Positions 6,350 through 16,233 of a stretch of DNA of 64,000 nucleotides are shown here, piece by piece. The notes below the pieces were generated by a model. That model was given only the letters and a program-made list of their open reading frames with translations, made no database searches and was not told the DNA's origin. The translations under genes were made by a program, and so were the position numbers. This DNA is from Rubrivivax rivuli (GTDB lineage Bacteria > Pseudomonadota > Gammaproteobacteria > Burkholderiales > Burkholderiaceae_C), in NCBI RefSeq assembly GCF_004016505.1, contig NZ_SACR01000003.1, forward strand, positions 744,001 through 808,000, read 5' to 3'. Position 1 is the stretch's first letter, and the number at the start of each line of letters is the position of its first letter.

Positions 6350-8437
6350 TCAGGCGCCGCGCACCGCCTCGGCCAGCCCGCTGAGCCGGCGTGTCAGGCG
6401 GGCGGCCGCCGTCACCAGGCGCGCGGGCTCGGGCGCCACCAGCGTGAAGGCGCTGCGCGCACGCGTGATGCCGGTGTAGACCAGCTCGCGCGTGAGCACC
6501 GGGTTGTCTTCGGGCGGCAGCACCAGCAGCACGTGCGCAAACTCCGAGCCCTGGCTCTTGTGCACCGTCATGGCATAGGCCGTTTCCACGTCAGCCAGGC
6601 GGCTGATGGCCACCGAGCGCAGCGTCTCGCCATCGAGGAACCAGGCGCGCAGCGGCGCTTGGGGGTTGGCCGCGTTGGCGGCGCCGGGCGGGGCCAGCAC
6701 GAGGCCGATGTCGCCGTTGAAGATGCCCAGCGCCGGCTCGTTGCGCGTGACCATCACCGGGCGGCCTTCGTACCACTCGCCGCCCTTCTTCAGCACGCCT
6801 TGCTGCACCAGCGCGGCCTCGATGGCCGCGTTGAGCCCGGCCACGCCGAAGGGCCCGCTGCGCAGCGCGCACAGCACGCGGCAGCGGTCGAAGGTGGTGA
6901 GCAGCCCGCGAACCCAGGGCTCGAAGGCCTCGGTCTCGGCTGGGCGCTGCGCCAGGGCCTGCAGGGCCGCCGCGTAACCGGCAGTGTCCACACCGGCCTC
7001 GGCGGCGGCACGGCCCTGCACCGCCAGCCGCGCGATGGCGGCGCTGTCGGCGGCCGGCACCAGGGCCAAGGCGCCACCGCCGGGCTGAGCGGTCTGGGCG
7101 CGCAGCAGCGCCAGCGCCTCGGCGCCCTCGCCGCGGTTCACGGCCGTGGCCAGTTGGCCGATGGGGCCGGCGAAGCGTCGGCTGCGCTGCAGCACCACGG
7201 TCTGCTGCGCCAGGCCGCCGGAGTGGCCTGCATCCGCCACCACGGGCGGCGGCAGGCGCTGGCCGCTGTGCGCCTGCACCCAGGCCGCGGTGGCTGCGTC
7301 ATAGGCCTGCGGGCCGGCACCAGCGCACAGCTCGCCCATCACCGCGCCGGCCTCCACCGAGGCCAGCTGGTCGCGGTCGCCCAACAGCACCAGGCGCGCG
7401 CCGGCGGGCAGCGCCTGCAGCAGTGCGGCCATCATCTCCAGGTGCACCATCGAGGCTTCGTCGACGAAGAGCAAGTCCACGTCCAGCGGCTGCGCCGCGT
7501 CGTGCACGAAGCGCCGCGTGCCGGGGCGTGTGCCCAGCAGGGCGTGCAGCGTGCGTGCCGGGGGCAAGGCCGCTGTCCAGGCCGCCAGCGGCAAGGCCTG
7601 CAGCGCGGGCGGTGCCGGTGGCGGGCTGGAGGCCGCAGGCGCGCCCGAGGCTTCAGACGCCGCGGCCCGCGCCACGAGGCCCTGCAGTGCGGCCACCATC
7701 GATTGCCGCAGCCGCGCTGCCGCCTTGCCGGTGGGCGCGGCCAGCGCCACGCGCAGCGGCTGCGCGCCGCCGTGCAGCGCCTGCAGCAGCACCAGCAGGC
7801 GCGCGGCGGTGTAGGTCTTGCCGGTGCCCGGGCCGCCGGTGATCAGCGTCAGGCGCGCGCGCAACGCCAGCGCGCAGGCCACGGCCTGCCAGTCGGGTTC
7901 GGCGGCAGCGGCTTCAGGTAGATCGAACAAGGCCGCCAGCAGCGCGCGAGCCTCATCCGGCGCATGCCCCGATCCGGCCTCGGCCTGCACACGCTGGCGC
8001 AGTTGCGCCGCGATGTCGGCCTCATACCGCCAGTAGCGGCGCAGGTACAGGCGCCCGGTCTGCAGCACCAGCGGGCTGCCCGCATCGGGCCCCTGCGCCA
8101 CCGCCGGCGCGGTGCTGAGCAGCGCCGTGCCGCCCCAGGCGCGCTGTGCCGCGGCGGCATCGGCCGGCATCGTGGCCAGCGCGGCCTGCAGCGGGGCCTG
8201 CGCCTCGGCCGGCCAGCCCAGCAGCGGTGGCGCCTCTTGCGCCAGGCCCTGCAGCGGCAGCGCGCTGTGGCCGCGACCTTCCAGCTGCGCCAGCAGCGCC
8301 GCGGCCAGCAGCAGGCTGGGCGGCGCCTGCGCGTCCAGGCCGTGCAGGAACTCGGCGAAGGCCAGGTCCAGCGCCCGCAGCCAGCCGGCCGCACGCCAGC
8401 CGCGCAAGAGATCGAGGGTGTCGGCTGCGGTGTTCAT
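6350..8437 (-). CDS. recD: Exodeoxyribonuclease V subunit RecD
   Basis: A 695-residue 5'-3' helicase subunit of the RecBCD complex, which resects double-strand ends before RecA loading. An N-terminal scaffold region (1-190) is followed by Walker A GGPGTGKT at 201-208, the Walker B-like VDEASMVHLEMMAALL, LGDRDQLASVEAGAVMGELC, and the SF1 C-terminal motifs ending AYAMTVHKSQGSEFAHVLLV. The ATG at 8437 overlaps the recB stop codon as ATGA, so the two are translationally coupled. Last gene of the recC-recB-recD operon. Length is somewhat above E. coli RecD (608). Confidence 0.95.
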   Translation of the reverse strand: MNTAADTLDLLRGWRAAGWLRALDLAFAEFLHGLDAQAPPSLLLAAALLAQLEGRGHSALPLQGLAQEAPPLLGWPAEAQAPLQAALATMPADAAAAQRAWGGTALLSTAPAVAQGPDAGSPLVLQTGRLYLRRYWRYEADIAAQLRQRVQAEAGSGHAPDEARALLAALFDLPEAAAAEPDWQAVACALALRARLTLITGGPGTGKTYTAARLLVLLQALHGGAQPLRVALAAPTGKAAARLRQSMVAALQGLVARAAASEASGAPAASSPPPAPPALQALPLAAWTAALPPARTLHALLGTRPGTRRFVHDAAQPLDVDLLFVDEASMVHLEMMAALLQALPAGARLVLLGDRDQLASVEAGAVMGELCAGAGPQAYDAATAAWVQAHSGQRLPPPVVADAGHSGGLAQQTVVLQRSRRFAGPIGQLATAVNRGEGAEALALLRAQTAQPGGGALALVPAADSAAIARLAVQGRAAAEAGVDTAGYAAALQALAQRPAETEAFEPWVRGLLTTFDRCRVLCALRSGPFGVAGLNAAIEAALVQQGVLKKGGEWYEGRPVMVTRNEPALGIFNGDIGLVLAPPGAANAANPQAPLRAWFLDGETLRSVAISRLADVETAYAMTVHKSQGSEFAHVLLVLPPEDNPVLTRELVYTGITRARSAFTLVAPEPARLVTAAARLTRRLSGLAEAVRGA

Positions 8438-11400
8438 GCGCCGGCCCCCTGCGGAATGGCTTCGTCCAGCGCCTGCAACAGCGCCAGTGGCGGTGCCAGG
8501 TGCAGCGCGCCGGCGCTCTCGCTGTGGATGCCGCGCAGGAAGAGGTAGACCGCGCCGTGCAGCTGCTCGGCCGGCCGGTAGGCCGGCCGGTAGGCCGCGC
8601 CCAGGCGCGCGCGCAGCAGCCGGTGCAAAGCCAGCAGGTAGAGCGCGGCCTGCACGTCGTAGCGGTGGGCAAGCATGGCCTCTTCCATGGCGAAAGGCGT
8701 GTAGTCGGCATCGAAGCCGCCCAGCGCGTTGCTCTTGTGGTCGAGCACGCCGAAGCGGCCGTCTTGTTCGTAGACGAGGTCGGCAAAGCCCATCAGCAGG
8801 CCGTGCAGCTGGCGTTCGGCCAAGGCCGGGCGGGCGCGGCCGGGCAGCAGGTGCTGGCGGCACAGGCGGTCGATCTCGCCGGTGTGCAGGCCGGTGCTGG
8901 GCAGCCAGAACTCCATCTCGGGCAGGCAGCGGCTGAGACCCGCCAGCGGCACGCCCAATGGCGGCAGCGGCCGGCTGCAGACGGCGCGCAGCCAGGCCAG
9001 CACATCGTCGGCGCGGTGGCCCCAGCCCTGGCGCTCGCAGCGGCGCTGCAGGGCCTGCTGCAGCGCCGGCTGGGTGTCGAGCGCAAAACCCTCGCCGGCC
9101 AGCCATTCCAGCTGCCCGTGCAGGAAGTTGCCGGCCAGCGCCCCGCGCGGGAAGCGATGCCAGGGCGTGTCGGCCACGCCGCGCGCAGGCGGGCCCGCAG
9201 CGGGGCTCACGGCCGCGGTGGCCTCGGCTTCGGCCGGTTCGTCGTCGAGCAGGAAAGTGCTCAGCGGCAGCGCTTCGGCCGTCGGCAGCAGCCGCGGCAC
9301 GGCGGCCGTCGCCGCCTGGAGCGCGGGCGCGACGGGCGCCGCATCCCGCACCAGCGCCGAGTAGCTGCTGACGGCCCACAGCCGGTCGAAGCGGGCGCTG
9401 TAGCGCGGCGCCGGGCGCAGCGGCGCGGCGGCGGTGCGCGGGGCCAGGCGCGTGCGTGGCGGCAGGCCGGTCTCGGGTTGCAGCGCTGGCGCCAGCAGCT
9501 GCGCGCCGGGCACCAGGGCGAAGAACTGGCGCACGTCGGCCACCATCGCCTCGGCCGTGCGCTCGGCAGCGCCCGAGACCAAACGGCCCAAGGCGCTGAG
9601 GTGCCACTGGCAGGCCTTGCCGTTGCCGCGCGTGAGCGGCGCCACCCCCAGCCACAGCTGGTGGCGCGCGCGTGTCAGCGCCACGTAGAGCAGCCGCGTG
9701 TCTTCGCGCAGGCGCTCGGCCTCGGCGGCCTGCACCTGCTCGCTGCTGGGCGCCAGCTGCCACAGGCGCTGGCCGTCCTCGGCCGCCACGTTCACGCCGC
9801 CGCGGCCCGTCTCGGGCCGCGCCTGGGCGGCGAAGGGCAGGCAGACCAGCGGGTACTCCAGGCCCTTGCTCTTGTGCACGGTGATGACCTGCACGAGGTC
9901 GGCATCGCTTTCCAGTCGCAGCACCTGCTCGTCGCCGGCGGCGCCGCCGCGGCCGGCCTGGGCCTCGTCGATCTGCAGCGCCAGCCAGCGCAGCAGCGCC
10001 GGCTCGCCCTCGACGGTGCTGCTGGCAGCCTGCAGCAGCTCGGCCAGGTGCAGCACGTTGGTGAGGCGGCGTTCGCCGCTGGCGGCGTCGGGCAGTGCGC
10101 CGGGTATGGTGCCCGCCAGCCAGCGCGCCGGCAGCGCAAAAGCATGCAGGGCGCGCCGCAGCATCGCCAGCACGCCCTGCTGCTGCCACACGCGCTGCAG
10201 CTCGGCCAGCGTGGCGCAGCGCGCGTCGAAGGCGCTGTCGTCGTGGGCCAGCTGCAGCAGCTCGGGCAGCGGCAGCGCCAGCAGCGCGGTGGCCAGCGCG
10301 GCGCGCGCCAGGCGCGTGTCGCGCGGGGCGGCCACGGCATGCAGCAGGCGCAGCAGGTCGGCGGCCTCGTCGCTGGCGAAGACGCTGTCCTGGTCCGACA
10401 GGTAGACCGAGGCCACACCGCGCGCCTGCAGCGCCGCGCGCACCGCCGCCGCTTCGCGCCCGCTGCGCACCAGCACGGCGATGTCGGCCGGGCGCAGCGG
10501 CTGAAAGGCGCCGCCCTGGCCTACGAAGCCGCAGGCCGCGTCGTTCAGGCGCTGCACGATGTGCTCGGCGCACAGCGCGGCGTAGCGCTGCAGGTGCGCC
10601 GCCCCGCCCTGCAGGTCTTCCGACAAGCACAGCAGCAGCGGCGCTTCATCCCCGGCTGCGCTGACCCAGCGCTCGGCACGCCCGCGCGCGGCCACAGGCA
10701 GGAAAGGCAGCTCGCCGCGCAGCAGGAAGGCGCCCTCGCCCGGCCGCGCCTCGGCCTGCGCGAAACAGGCGTTCACCGCCGCGACCAGCGCCATGCTGCT
10801 GCGGTGGTTGGTGCCCAGCACGTGGTGGCGGCCGGCGGTGGCGCGGCGCGCCTGCAGGTAGCTGTGGATGTCGGCCCCGCGGAAGGCGTAGATGGCCTGC
10901 TTGGGGTCGCCGATCAGCAGCAGCGCCTGCGAAGGCGGCGTCTGCGCGATGCGGTAGAGGCGGTCGAAGATGCGCAGCTGCAGCGGCGAGGTGTCCTGGA
11001 ACTCGTCGATCAGCGCCACCGGGTGCTGCGCGAGGATGCGCTCGCGCAGGCGCAGCGCGCGTTCGCCGTGGCGCGTGGTGTCGAGCGCGGCGTCCAGGCG
11101 CTGCAGCAGGTCGGCAAAGCCGAAGCGCCCGCCCTGGGCCTTGAGCTGCGCCAGCCGCTGGCCGATGTGCGCCACGGCATGCGCGCGCAGCGCCGGGCCG
11201 ATGGGCGGCAAGGCCTCCAGCGCGGCGAGCAGGGTTTCGAAGGCCGCGAACTCGGGCGGCGGGTCGACAGAGGCGCCCTCCTTGCAGGCCGCTTGCAAGC
11301 CGGCCGGCGTCAGGCGCAGACGGCCCGTGTCGTTCAGGCCCTCGATGGTCGCGGCCTCGGGATCTTGCGCCCAGCGTGTGAGTGCGGCCAGCCACGGCGC

Positions 11401-12249
11401 GTAGTACTGCTCGCGCAGCTTGTTCCGGTTGAAGACGCTGTCTCGCGGCGCCAGCCGCTCCACCAGCCAGCGCTCCATGGCCTCGACGCGCTCCACCCAG
11501 CCCGCCTTCAGCCGCGCCAGCACCGCCCGCCGCTCGGCCAGCAGTCGCATCGCCGCCTCGCCCAGGCTCCCTGCGGGCACCGCGTGCGCCAGCGGGCGCT
11601 GCAGCAGGCCCTGCACGTCGTGCACCAGCGCCTCCACGTCGGCCCAGGTGCCCAGCACGGCGGCCAGGGCCTCGTCGGCCAGGGGGTAGACCTGCTGGCG
11701 CCAGTAGTCGTGCGCGGCCTGCTCGCGCAGCGCGGCTTCGTCGGCCTGCAGTTCTTCGTCGAAGAGGCTGCCGCTGTCGAAGGCGTGCTCGCGCAGCATG
11801 CGCTGGCACCAGGCGTCGATGGTGAAGACGGCGGCATCGTCCATGGCCTCGGCGGCCATGGCCAGGCGCCAGGCGGCCTGCTCGCGCACAGGGCCTGCGG
11901 CGTGTTCGGCCAGCAGCGCGGTGAGGAAGGCGTCGGGCGCCGGCGCATCGGGCGGGCGCGGCTCGCCGCGGAAGCTGGCGGCGGCCTCGACCAGCCTCGC
12001 GCGGATGCGGTCGGACAGCTCGCGCGTGGCGGCCTTGGTGAAGCTCATCACCAGGATCTCACCGGGCAGCAGCGGCCGCACTGGCGCGGCGGCCGCACCG
12101 CCGTGACCCAGCACCAGGCGCAGGTAGAGCGCGGCGATGGTCCAGGTCTTGCCGGTGCCGGCGCTGGCCTCGATGAGGCGGCTGCCCTGCAGCGGCAGCG
12201 TCAGCGGGTTCAGCAGCTGCGCTGCGGCGGGGTTCGGCAGCTCACTCAT
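8434..12249 (-). CDS. recB: Exodeoxyribonuclease V subunit RecB
   Basis: A 1271-residue UvrD-type 3'-5' helicase and nuclease subunit of RecBCD. Walker A is ASAGTGKT at 28-35, with motif II DEFQDT at 415-420. The C-terminal nuclease domain carries FADLVYEQDGRFGVLDHKSN (catalytic D1170 and K1172) and the downstream QAALY box (Q1200), so it should be active. The start is ATG 12249 (a GTG lies one codon earlier); both overlap the recC end by about 8 bases. A 12-base tandem duplication near the 3' end (8569-8592) repeats the residues AYRP. Confidence 0.95.
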   Translation of the reverse strand: MSELPNPAAAQLLNPLTLPLQGSRLIEASAGTGKTWTIAALYLRLVLGHGGAAAAPVRPLLPGEILVMSFTKAATRELSDRIRARLVEAAASFRGEPRPPDAPAPDAFLTALLAEHAAGPVREQAAWRLAMAAEAMDDAAVFTIDAWCQRMLREHAFDSGSLFDEELQADEAALREQAAHDYWRQQVYPLADEALAAVLGTWADVEALVHDVQGLLQRPLAHAVPAGSLGEAAMRLLAERRAVLARLKAGWVERVEAMERWLVERLAPRDSVFNRNKLREQYYAPWLAALTRWAQDPEAATIEGLNDTGRLRLTPAGLQAACKEGASVDPPPEFAAFETLLAALEALPPIGPALRAHAVAHIGQRLAQLKAQGGRFGFADLLQRLDAALDTTRHGERALRLRERILAQHPVALIDEFQDTSPLQLRIFDRLYRIAQTPPSQALLLIGDPKQAIYAFRGADIHSYLQARRATAGRHHVLGTNHRSSMALVAAVNACFAQAEARPGEGAFLLRGELPFLPVAARGRAERWVSAAGDEAPLLLCLSEDLQGGAAHLQRYAALCAEHIVQRLNDAACGFVGQGGAFQPLRPADIAVLVRSGREAAAVRAALQARGVASVYLSDQDSVFASDEAADLLRLLHAVAAPRDTRLARAALATALLALPLPELLQLAHDDSAFDARCATLAELQRVWQQQGVLAMLRRALHAFALPARWLAGTIPGALPDAASGERRLTNVLHLAELLQAASSTVEGEPALLRWLALQIDEAQAGRGGAAGDEQVLRLESDADLVQVITVHKSKGLEYPLVCLPFAAQARPETGRGGVNVAAEDGQRLWQLAPSSEQVQAAEAERLREDTRLLYVALTRARHQLWLGVAPLTRGNGKACQWHLSALGRLVSGAAERTAEAMVADVRQFFALVPGAQLLAPALQPETGLPPRTRLAPRTAAAPLRPAPRYSARFDRLWAVSSYSALVRDAAPVAPALQAATAAVPRLLPTAEALPLSTFLLDDEPAEAEATAAVSPAAGPPARGVADTPWHRFPRGALAGNFLHGQLEWLAGEGFALDTQPALQQALQRRCERQGWGHRADDVLAWLRAVCSRPLPPLGVPLAGLSRCLPEMEFWLPSTGLHTGEIDRLCRQHLLPGRARPALAERQLHGLLMGFADLVYEQDGRFGVLDHKSNALGGFDADYTPFAMEEAMLAHRYDVQAALYLLALHRLLRARLGAAYRPAYRPAEQLHGAVYLFLRGIHSESAGALHLAPPLALLQALDEAIPQGAGA

Positions 12250-15200
12250 CACCGTCTCCCGCGGCGGCCTCGGCCTCGTCGCCAGCCGCTCCGCCCGGCA
12301 GGTCTTCGATGCGCAGCTGCGTGGCCATCGCCTCGGCCAGCGCGGCGTAGAGCGTGCGCGAGGCCGGCTCGTGCGCCGGGTGGGCCGCCAGGTGCGCGTA
12401 GCTGGGGAACAGGCGTGCGAGGCATGGCTCGCGGCCCTCGGCGGGCACGCGGCCTTGGGCGCTGCCTTCGAAGGCGGCCTGCGCGGCCTCGGCGCTCTTC
12501 AACAAGCCCAGGCCGGTGGCCAGCGCGGTGGGCCAGGGCGCGTCGGCGCTCAAGCCATCGGCCCAGGCGGCCAGCAAGGCCTGCAGCGTCTGCCGCGCGG
12601 CCGCGGGCTCGGGCGGGGCGAGGTGCACGACCTTGTCGGCACCGACGACGATGCCGGCCACCGGCCGGCCGCAGGCGGCTGCGGCCAGGCACCGCAGCCA
12701 GGGGCGCAGCAGCTTGTCGGCGCGCGGCGGCGGCGCCTTGCTCGGCTTGCTGCTCACCAGGCGGCTGGCCTGCAGCTCGATGAACACCGGCAGCGCGCCG
12801 GGCTCGGCGCTGGCGCGCAGGCCGACCAGCGCATCGCTCAGCCCGGGCATGGCGGGCAAGCCGTCGGCCAGGTCGTCTTGCACCACCGCGGGCAGCGCCG
12901 GCGGCAGCGGCGGCAGCAGCTGCGGGTGCGCGGCGCGCAAGGCCTGCCAGTGCTGCAGCATGGGCTGCAGCGTCTGCTGCAGCTCGGCCTGCACACGACG
13001 GCCCGGCCCAGCCAGCGGCAGGCGGCCGGCGCGTTGCAGGCGAGCCAGCTCGGCCTGCACGGCGCAGGCAACGGCCTCGGCATCGACGGCCGTGTCTGCG
13101 CCCTGCGCCGCGGCCAGCGCGGCCTCGCGCTGCGCGCTGCGCAAGACCTCGTCCATCAGCTGCCAGCGGTCCAGCCCGGCGGCGGCAAAACTCTCGTCGT
13201 CGGGCGGCGCCTCGGCACGTTCGGTGAACTGCACCTGCAGGCGGTGGCGGAACCAGGCCTTCACCGGGTTCTTCAGGAAGGCCGCCAGCGCGTCCAGCGT
13301 GGCCGGTGCGAGCGAGGGCGCTACCGGGGCCACCGCAGCGGGCGCAGCAGCTGCGGCGGGCTCGGCCGGCCCCTCGTGCGCGCCCCGCCACTCGGCCGCG
13401 TAGGTGAAGAGCGCCGGCGCCGCCGCGCCTTCGGCCAATGCCGGCGCCTCGAAGTAGCGCCGGCTGAAGGGCTGCAGCGGGTGCTCGGTGATGCGCGCCT
13501 TCAGCGCCGCCTCGCCCCACACCGCTTCCAGGTGGTCTTGCAGCTGCCCGACCAGCACCGAGGGCGGCTGCCCCTGGTTGTCGCGCACGCTGCGGCCGGC
13601 CCAGCTGAGGTAGAGCACACGCCGCGCCGAGAGCAGCGCGTCCAGCATCAGCTGGCGGTCGTCGTCGCGGCGCGAGCGGTCGCCCGGGCGCGCCTGCCCG
13701 GGCAGCGCCATCAGGTCGAAATCGCTGCGCAGGCTGCGACGCGGGTAGTCGCCATCGTTCATGCCGAGCAGGCACACCACCTCGAAAGGAATGGCGCGCA
13801 GCGGCAGCAGCGTGCAGAAGGTGACGCCGCCGGCGCGGAAACGGCGCGTGAGGCCGGGTTCGTCCAGCGCGTCGAGCCAGGCTTCGCGCAGCACGTCCAG
13901 CGCCACCGGCTCGTCGAAACCCGCGGCCTCGCAGGCCTGCAGCCAGGCGCCTAGGGCCTCGTCCAGCGCGGCCAAGAGCGCGCGTTCTTCGTCGTCCTGC
14001 GCGGCGAACACCGCCTGCAGCAGCGCCCGCGCCCGCACCGCCCAGGCTTCGGGCGCGCGCGGCACCCCGCTGTCGGCCCACCAGGCCTGCAGCACGCCCA
14101 GCCACTCGGCCAGCGCACCGGCGAGTTCGGCGTCCAGGCCCGCCACCTCGGGGTGGGGCTCGATGCCGGCGGGGCGCTCGGCCGCGGGCGGCAACTCGCC
14201 CGTCGCATAGCCCAGCAGCAGGCGCTGCAGCGCGAACTGCCAGCTGTTGAAACCCTCGCAGCTGGCCAGGCCCAGCTGCGCGCGCTGTGCCGCACTCAGG
14301 CCCCAGCGTGCGCCGGCGCCGGCTGCCCAGGCCAGCAGCGTGGGCAGGTCTTCGGGCGCCAGGCCGAAGCGCCGCGCCAGCGCCGGCACCTCCAGCAGGC
14401 CCTGCAGTTCGCTGAAGCTGTGGCGCTGCTGCGGCGCGCGCAGCAGCCATTCCAGGGCCAGCAGCAGCGGGTGGCGGCCGCGCTCGCGCTGGTCGGCCAG
14501 GCCCCAGGGGATGTGCCGCGGGTGGCCGCGGCCGTGCTGGCCGAAGACGGCGCGGATGGCCGGCGCGAAGGTCTCGATGTCGGGCACCATCACGACGATG
14601 TCGCGCGGCTGCAGCGCATCGCCCCCCGGCGGGTGGGCCAGCAGGTGCAGCAGCTGGTCGTGCAACACCTCCACCTCGCGCTGTGCGCCGTGCGCGACGT
14701 GGAAGACGATGGAGCGGTCGTCCGCCGCCGGCGGCACGGCGGTGGCGCGGGCTTCCGCCAGGGGCTGCAGATCGCGGATCTGCGCCTGCAGCTGCTGCAG
14801 CAGCGTCTGGCCCGGGCCTTCGTCGAAGAAGTCGACGCGCGACATCGCAAACCGCTGCCGCGCCACTTCGGCGTTGTCGAAGGCGTCGAGCTGGCGCACG
14901 AAGTCGCGCCCCTGCCGCCCCCAGGCGGCCAGCAGCGGGTGGCCGTGCAGGTGCAGGGCCTCCAGCGGCAGCGCGGCCAGGTCGGTGCCGCCGCGCAGCG
15001 GCGCGCGGCGGCGCGCGGCCCGCAGCAGTTCACGCCCGCTGATGAGGTCGGCCCAGTGGTAGCGGCAGGGGTTGGGCACGGCCAGCAGCACCTGCACGTG
15101 CTCGGACAGCGCCGCCACCGCTTCCAGCAGCTGCTGCGGGATGTGCGTGGTGCCGAACAGCACCACGCGGCGCGGCAGGCCCGGCCAGGGCCCGGCGCCG

Positions 15201-15892
15201 GTCTCACGCAAGGCCTGCACGAAGCGCTGCTGCAGCTGCGGGCGCGCTGCGGCCTGCTCTTCGGCGGGCAACTCGGCCAGCAGCGCGCGCCACAGCGCGG
15301 GCTGCCAGGCCTGGTCGGCAGGCACGTCTGCCGCAGCCGCAGGGGCACGCGGCAGCGTGTTGCGCCCCGCCGCCCAGGCCTGCAGCCAGTCGCCGCGGTA
15401 GACCTGGTACTGGTCGAACAGATCGGCCAGGCGCCGCGCCAGCTGCAGGCGGCGCGCGGGGCTGTCGTCGGCGCCCAGGAAAGCCGCCACGGGCTCGAAG
15501 CCCGGCTGCGCGGCCAGCCCGGGCAGCAGGCGCATCAGGCGCCAGGTCAGCGGCAGCTTGTCCAGCGCCGACACCGCCGGCACCGCGGCCCGCCCCAGCA
15601 CCGCGCGGTAGGCGCGCCAGATGAAGCGCGCCGGCAGCTCCACGCGCGTGGCCGCGCACAGGCCCTGGGCGGTGGCCAGTTCCATCTTCAGCCACTCGGC
15701 CATGCCGTTGCTCTGCACGAGCAGCGTCTCTTCCTCCAGCGGCCCCAGCGGGTGGCGCGCGAGGAAGGCGAACACGGTCTCGGCCAGGGCTGCCAGGCGG
15801 TTGCCGTGCAGCACCAGCAGGCCGGGCGTGAGTGCGGCGCCTGTGAGGGCTGGTGAGACGGACTCAGGCATGGATGGAGGAAAGGCGTGCAT
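12242..15892 (-). CDS. recC: Exodeoxyribonuclease V subunit RecC
   Basis: A 1216-residue RecC, the subunit that splits the duplex and scans for Chi. The N-terminus has LLVLHGNRLAALAETVFAFL and LVQSNGMAEWLKMELA, and LGMNDGDYPRRS lies in the centre. These are the hallmark blocks of RecC. It is first in the recCBD operon. The ATG at 15892 gives a short leader before the conserved region and another ATG lies at 15871; neither has a clear ribosome site. About 150 bases separate it from the terminator of the upstream tRNA gene, which is where its promoter should lie. Confidence 0.93.
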   Translation of the reverse strand: MHAFPPSMPESVSPALTGAALTPGLLVLHGNRLAALAETVFAFLARHPLGPLEEETLLVQSNGMAEWLKMELATAQGLCAATRVELPARFIWRAYRAVLGRAAVPAVSALDKLPLTWRLMRLLPGLAAQPGFEPVAAFLGADDSPARRLQLARRLADLFDQYQVYRGDWLQAWAAGRNTLPRAPAAAADVPADQAWQPALWRALLAELPAEEQAAARPQLQQRFVQALRETGAGPWPGLPRRVVLFGTTHIPQQLLEAVAALSEHVQVLLAVPNPCRYHWADLISGRELLRAARRRAPLRGGTDLAALPLEALHLHGHPLLAAWGRQGRDFVRQLDAFDNAEVARQRFAMSRVDFFDEGPGQTLLQQLQAQIRDLQPLAEARATAVPPAADDRSIVFHVAHGAQREVEVLHDQLLHLLAHPPGGDALQPRDIVVMVPDIETFAPAIRAVFGQHGRGHPRHIPWGLADQRERGRHPLLLALEWLLRAPQQRHSFSELQGLLEVPALARRFGLAPEDLPTLLAWAAGAGARWGLSAAQRAQLGLASCEGFNSWQFALQRLLLGYATGELPPAAERPAGIEPHPEVAGLDAELAGALAEWLGVLQAWWADSGVPRAPEAWAVRARALLQAVFAAQDDEERALLAALDEALGAWLQACEAAGFDEPVALDVLREAWLDALDEPGLTRRFRAGGVTFCTLLPLRAIPFEVVCLLGMNDGDYPRRSLRSDFDLMALPGQARPGDRSRRDDDRQLMLDALLSARRVLYLSWAGRSVRDNQGQPPSVLVGQLQDHLEAVWGEAALKARITEHPLQPFSRRYFEAPALAEGAAAPALFTYAAEWRGAHEGPAEPAAAAAPAAVAPVAPSLAPATLDALAAFLKNPVKAWFRHRLQVQFTERAEAPPDDESFAAAGLDRWQLMDEVLRSAQREAALAAAQGADTAVDAEAVACAVQAELARLQRAGRLPLAGPGRRVQAELQQTLQPMLQHWQALRAAHPQLLPPLPPALPAVVQDDLADGLPAMPGLSDALVGLRASAEPGALPVFIELQASRLVSSKPSKAPPPRADKLLRPWLRCLAAAACGRPVAGIVVGADKVVHLAPPEPAAARQTLQALLAAWADGLSADAPWPTALATGLGLLKSAEAAQAAFEGSAQGRVPAEGREPCLARLFPSYAHLAAHPAHEPASRTLYAALAEAMATQLRIEDLPGGAAGDEAEAAAGDGDE

Positions 15893-16040
15893 GGGTGCGC
15901 AGCTTCACAGCCGGCAGGCTCAGAACATGAGCCTGCCTTCGGGCCTCGACACCTCATTCGCCCGGCAGTGCCTGCGGGCGCCGAGGCTACACGAGGGCCG
16001 GGGCGGCGCACCCATCAGACACTTTCAGGACACCAGAAAC

Positions 16041-16064
16041 GAAAACAGCGCCCTGAGGCGCTGT
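16041..16064 (-). terminator. Rho-independent terminator of tRNA-Val
   Basis: On the minus strand ACAGCGCC pairs perfectly with GGCGCTGT (16045-16052 with 16057-16064, a 4-base loop), followed by TTTCGTTT. It lies 17 bases past the tRNA 3' end and separates the tRNA from recC on the same strand. Confidence 0.85.
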
Positions 16065-16080
16065 AAATCGTTGATTTCCT

Positions 16081-16155
16081 TGGTGGGCGGTGCAGGGTTC
16101 GAACCTGCGACCCCTGCCGTGTGAAGGCAGTGCTCTACCGCTGAGCTAACCGCCC
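16081..16155 (-). tRNA. tRNA-Val, anticodon CAC
   Basis: A 75-base cloverleaf on the minus strand. The acceptor arm GGGCGGT pairs with ACCGCCC, followed by discriminator A and an encoded CCA (16081-16083). The anticodon stem CTGCC/GGCAG closes loop TTCACAC, giving anticodon CAC for GUG valine codons, the most used valine codon in this DNA. The T-arm contains GGTTCGAACC. It has its own terminator at 16041-16064 and a likely promoter overlapping the end of dnaQ. Confidence 0.97.
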
Positions 16156-16202
16156 GGATGGCTGATCCGCTTTCTGAAGCAGCACTGCAACCGGAGCCCA
16201 CT

Positions 16203-16233
16203 ATTATGCACGATTTTCTGTGGCTGCCGTCAA
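16203..16233 (-). promoter_or_regulatory. Likely sigma-70 promoter of tRNA-Val
   Basis: On the minus strand TTGACG (16228-16233) and CATAAT (16203-16208) are separated by 19 bases, with TG one base further in forming a partial extended -10. Initiation near 16196 would give a leader of about 40 bases. The -35 box contains the TGA stop codon of dnaQ (16230-16232). The spacing is slightly long, so the call is moderate. Confidence 0.5.

Noticed and set aside
8569-8592. Exact 12-base tandem duplication GGCCGGCCGGTA inside recB
   Set aside because: In frame, adds only four residues (AYRP) in a surface segment; ordinary slippage in GC-rich DNA rather than a functional repeat.
8146-12783. A 1545-codon forward open frame across recD, recB and recC, and other very long antisense frames (for example minus strand 90-1895 and plus strand 27450-30152)
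   Set aside because: They are mirror images of GC-rich coding strands: low-complexity Arg/Gln/His/Ala-rich translations with no motifs. The recBCD and antiporter frames on the other strand have full domain sets.
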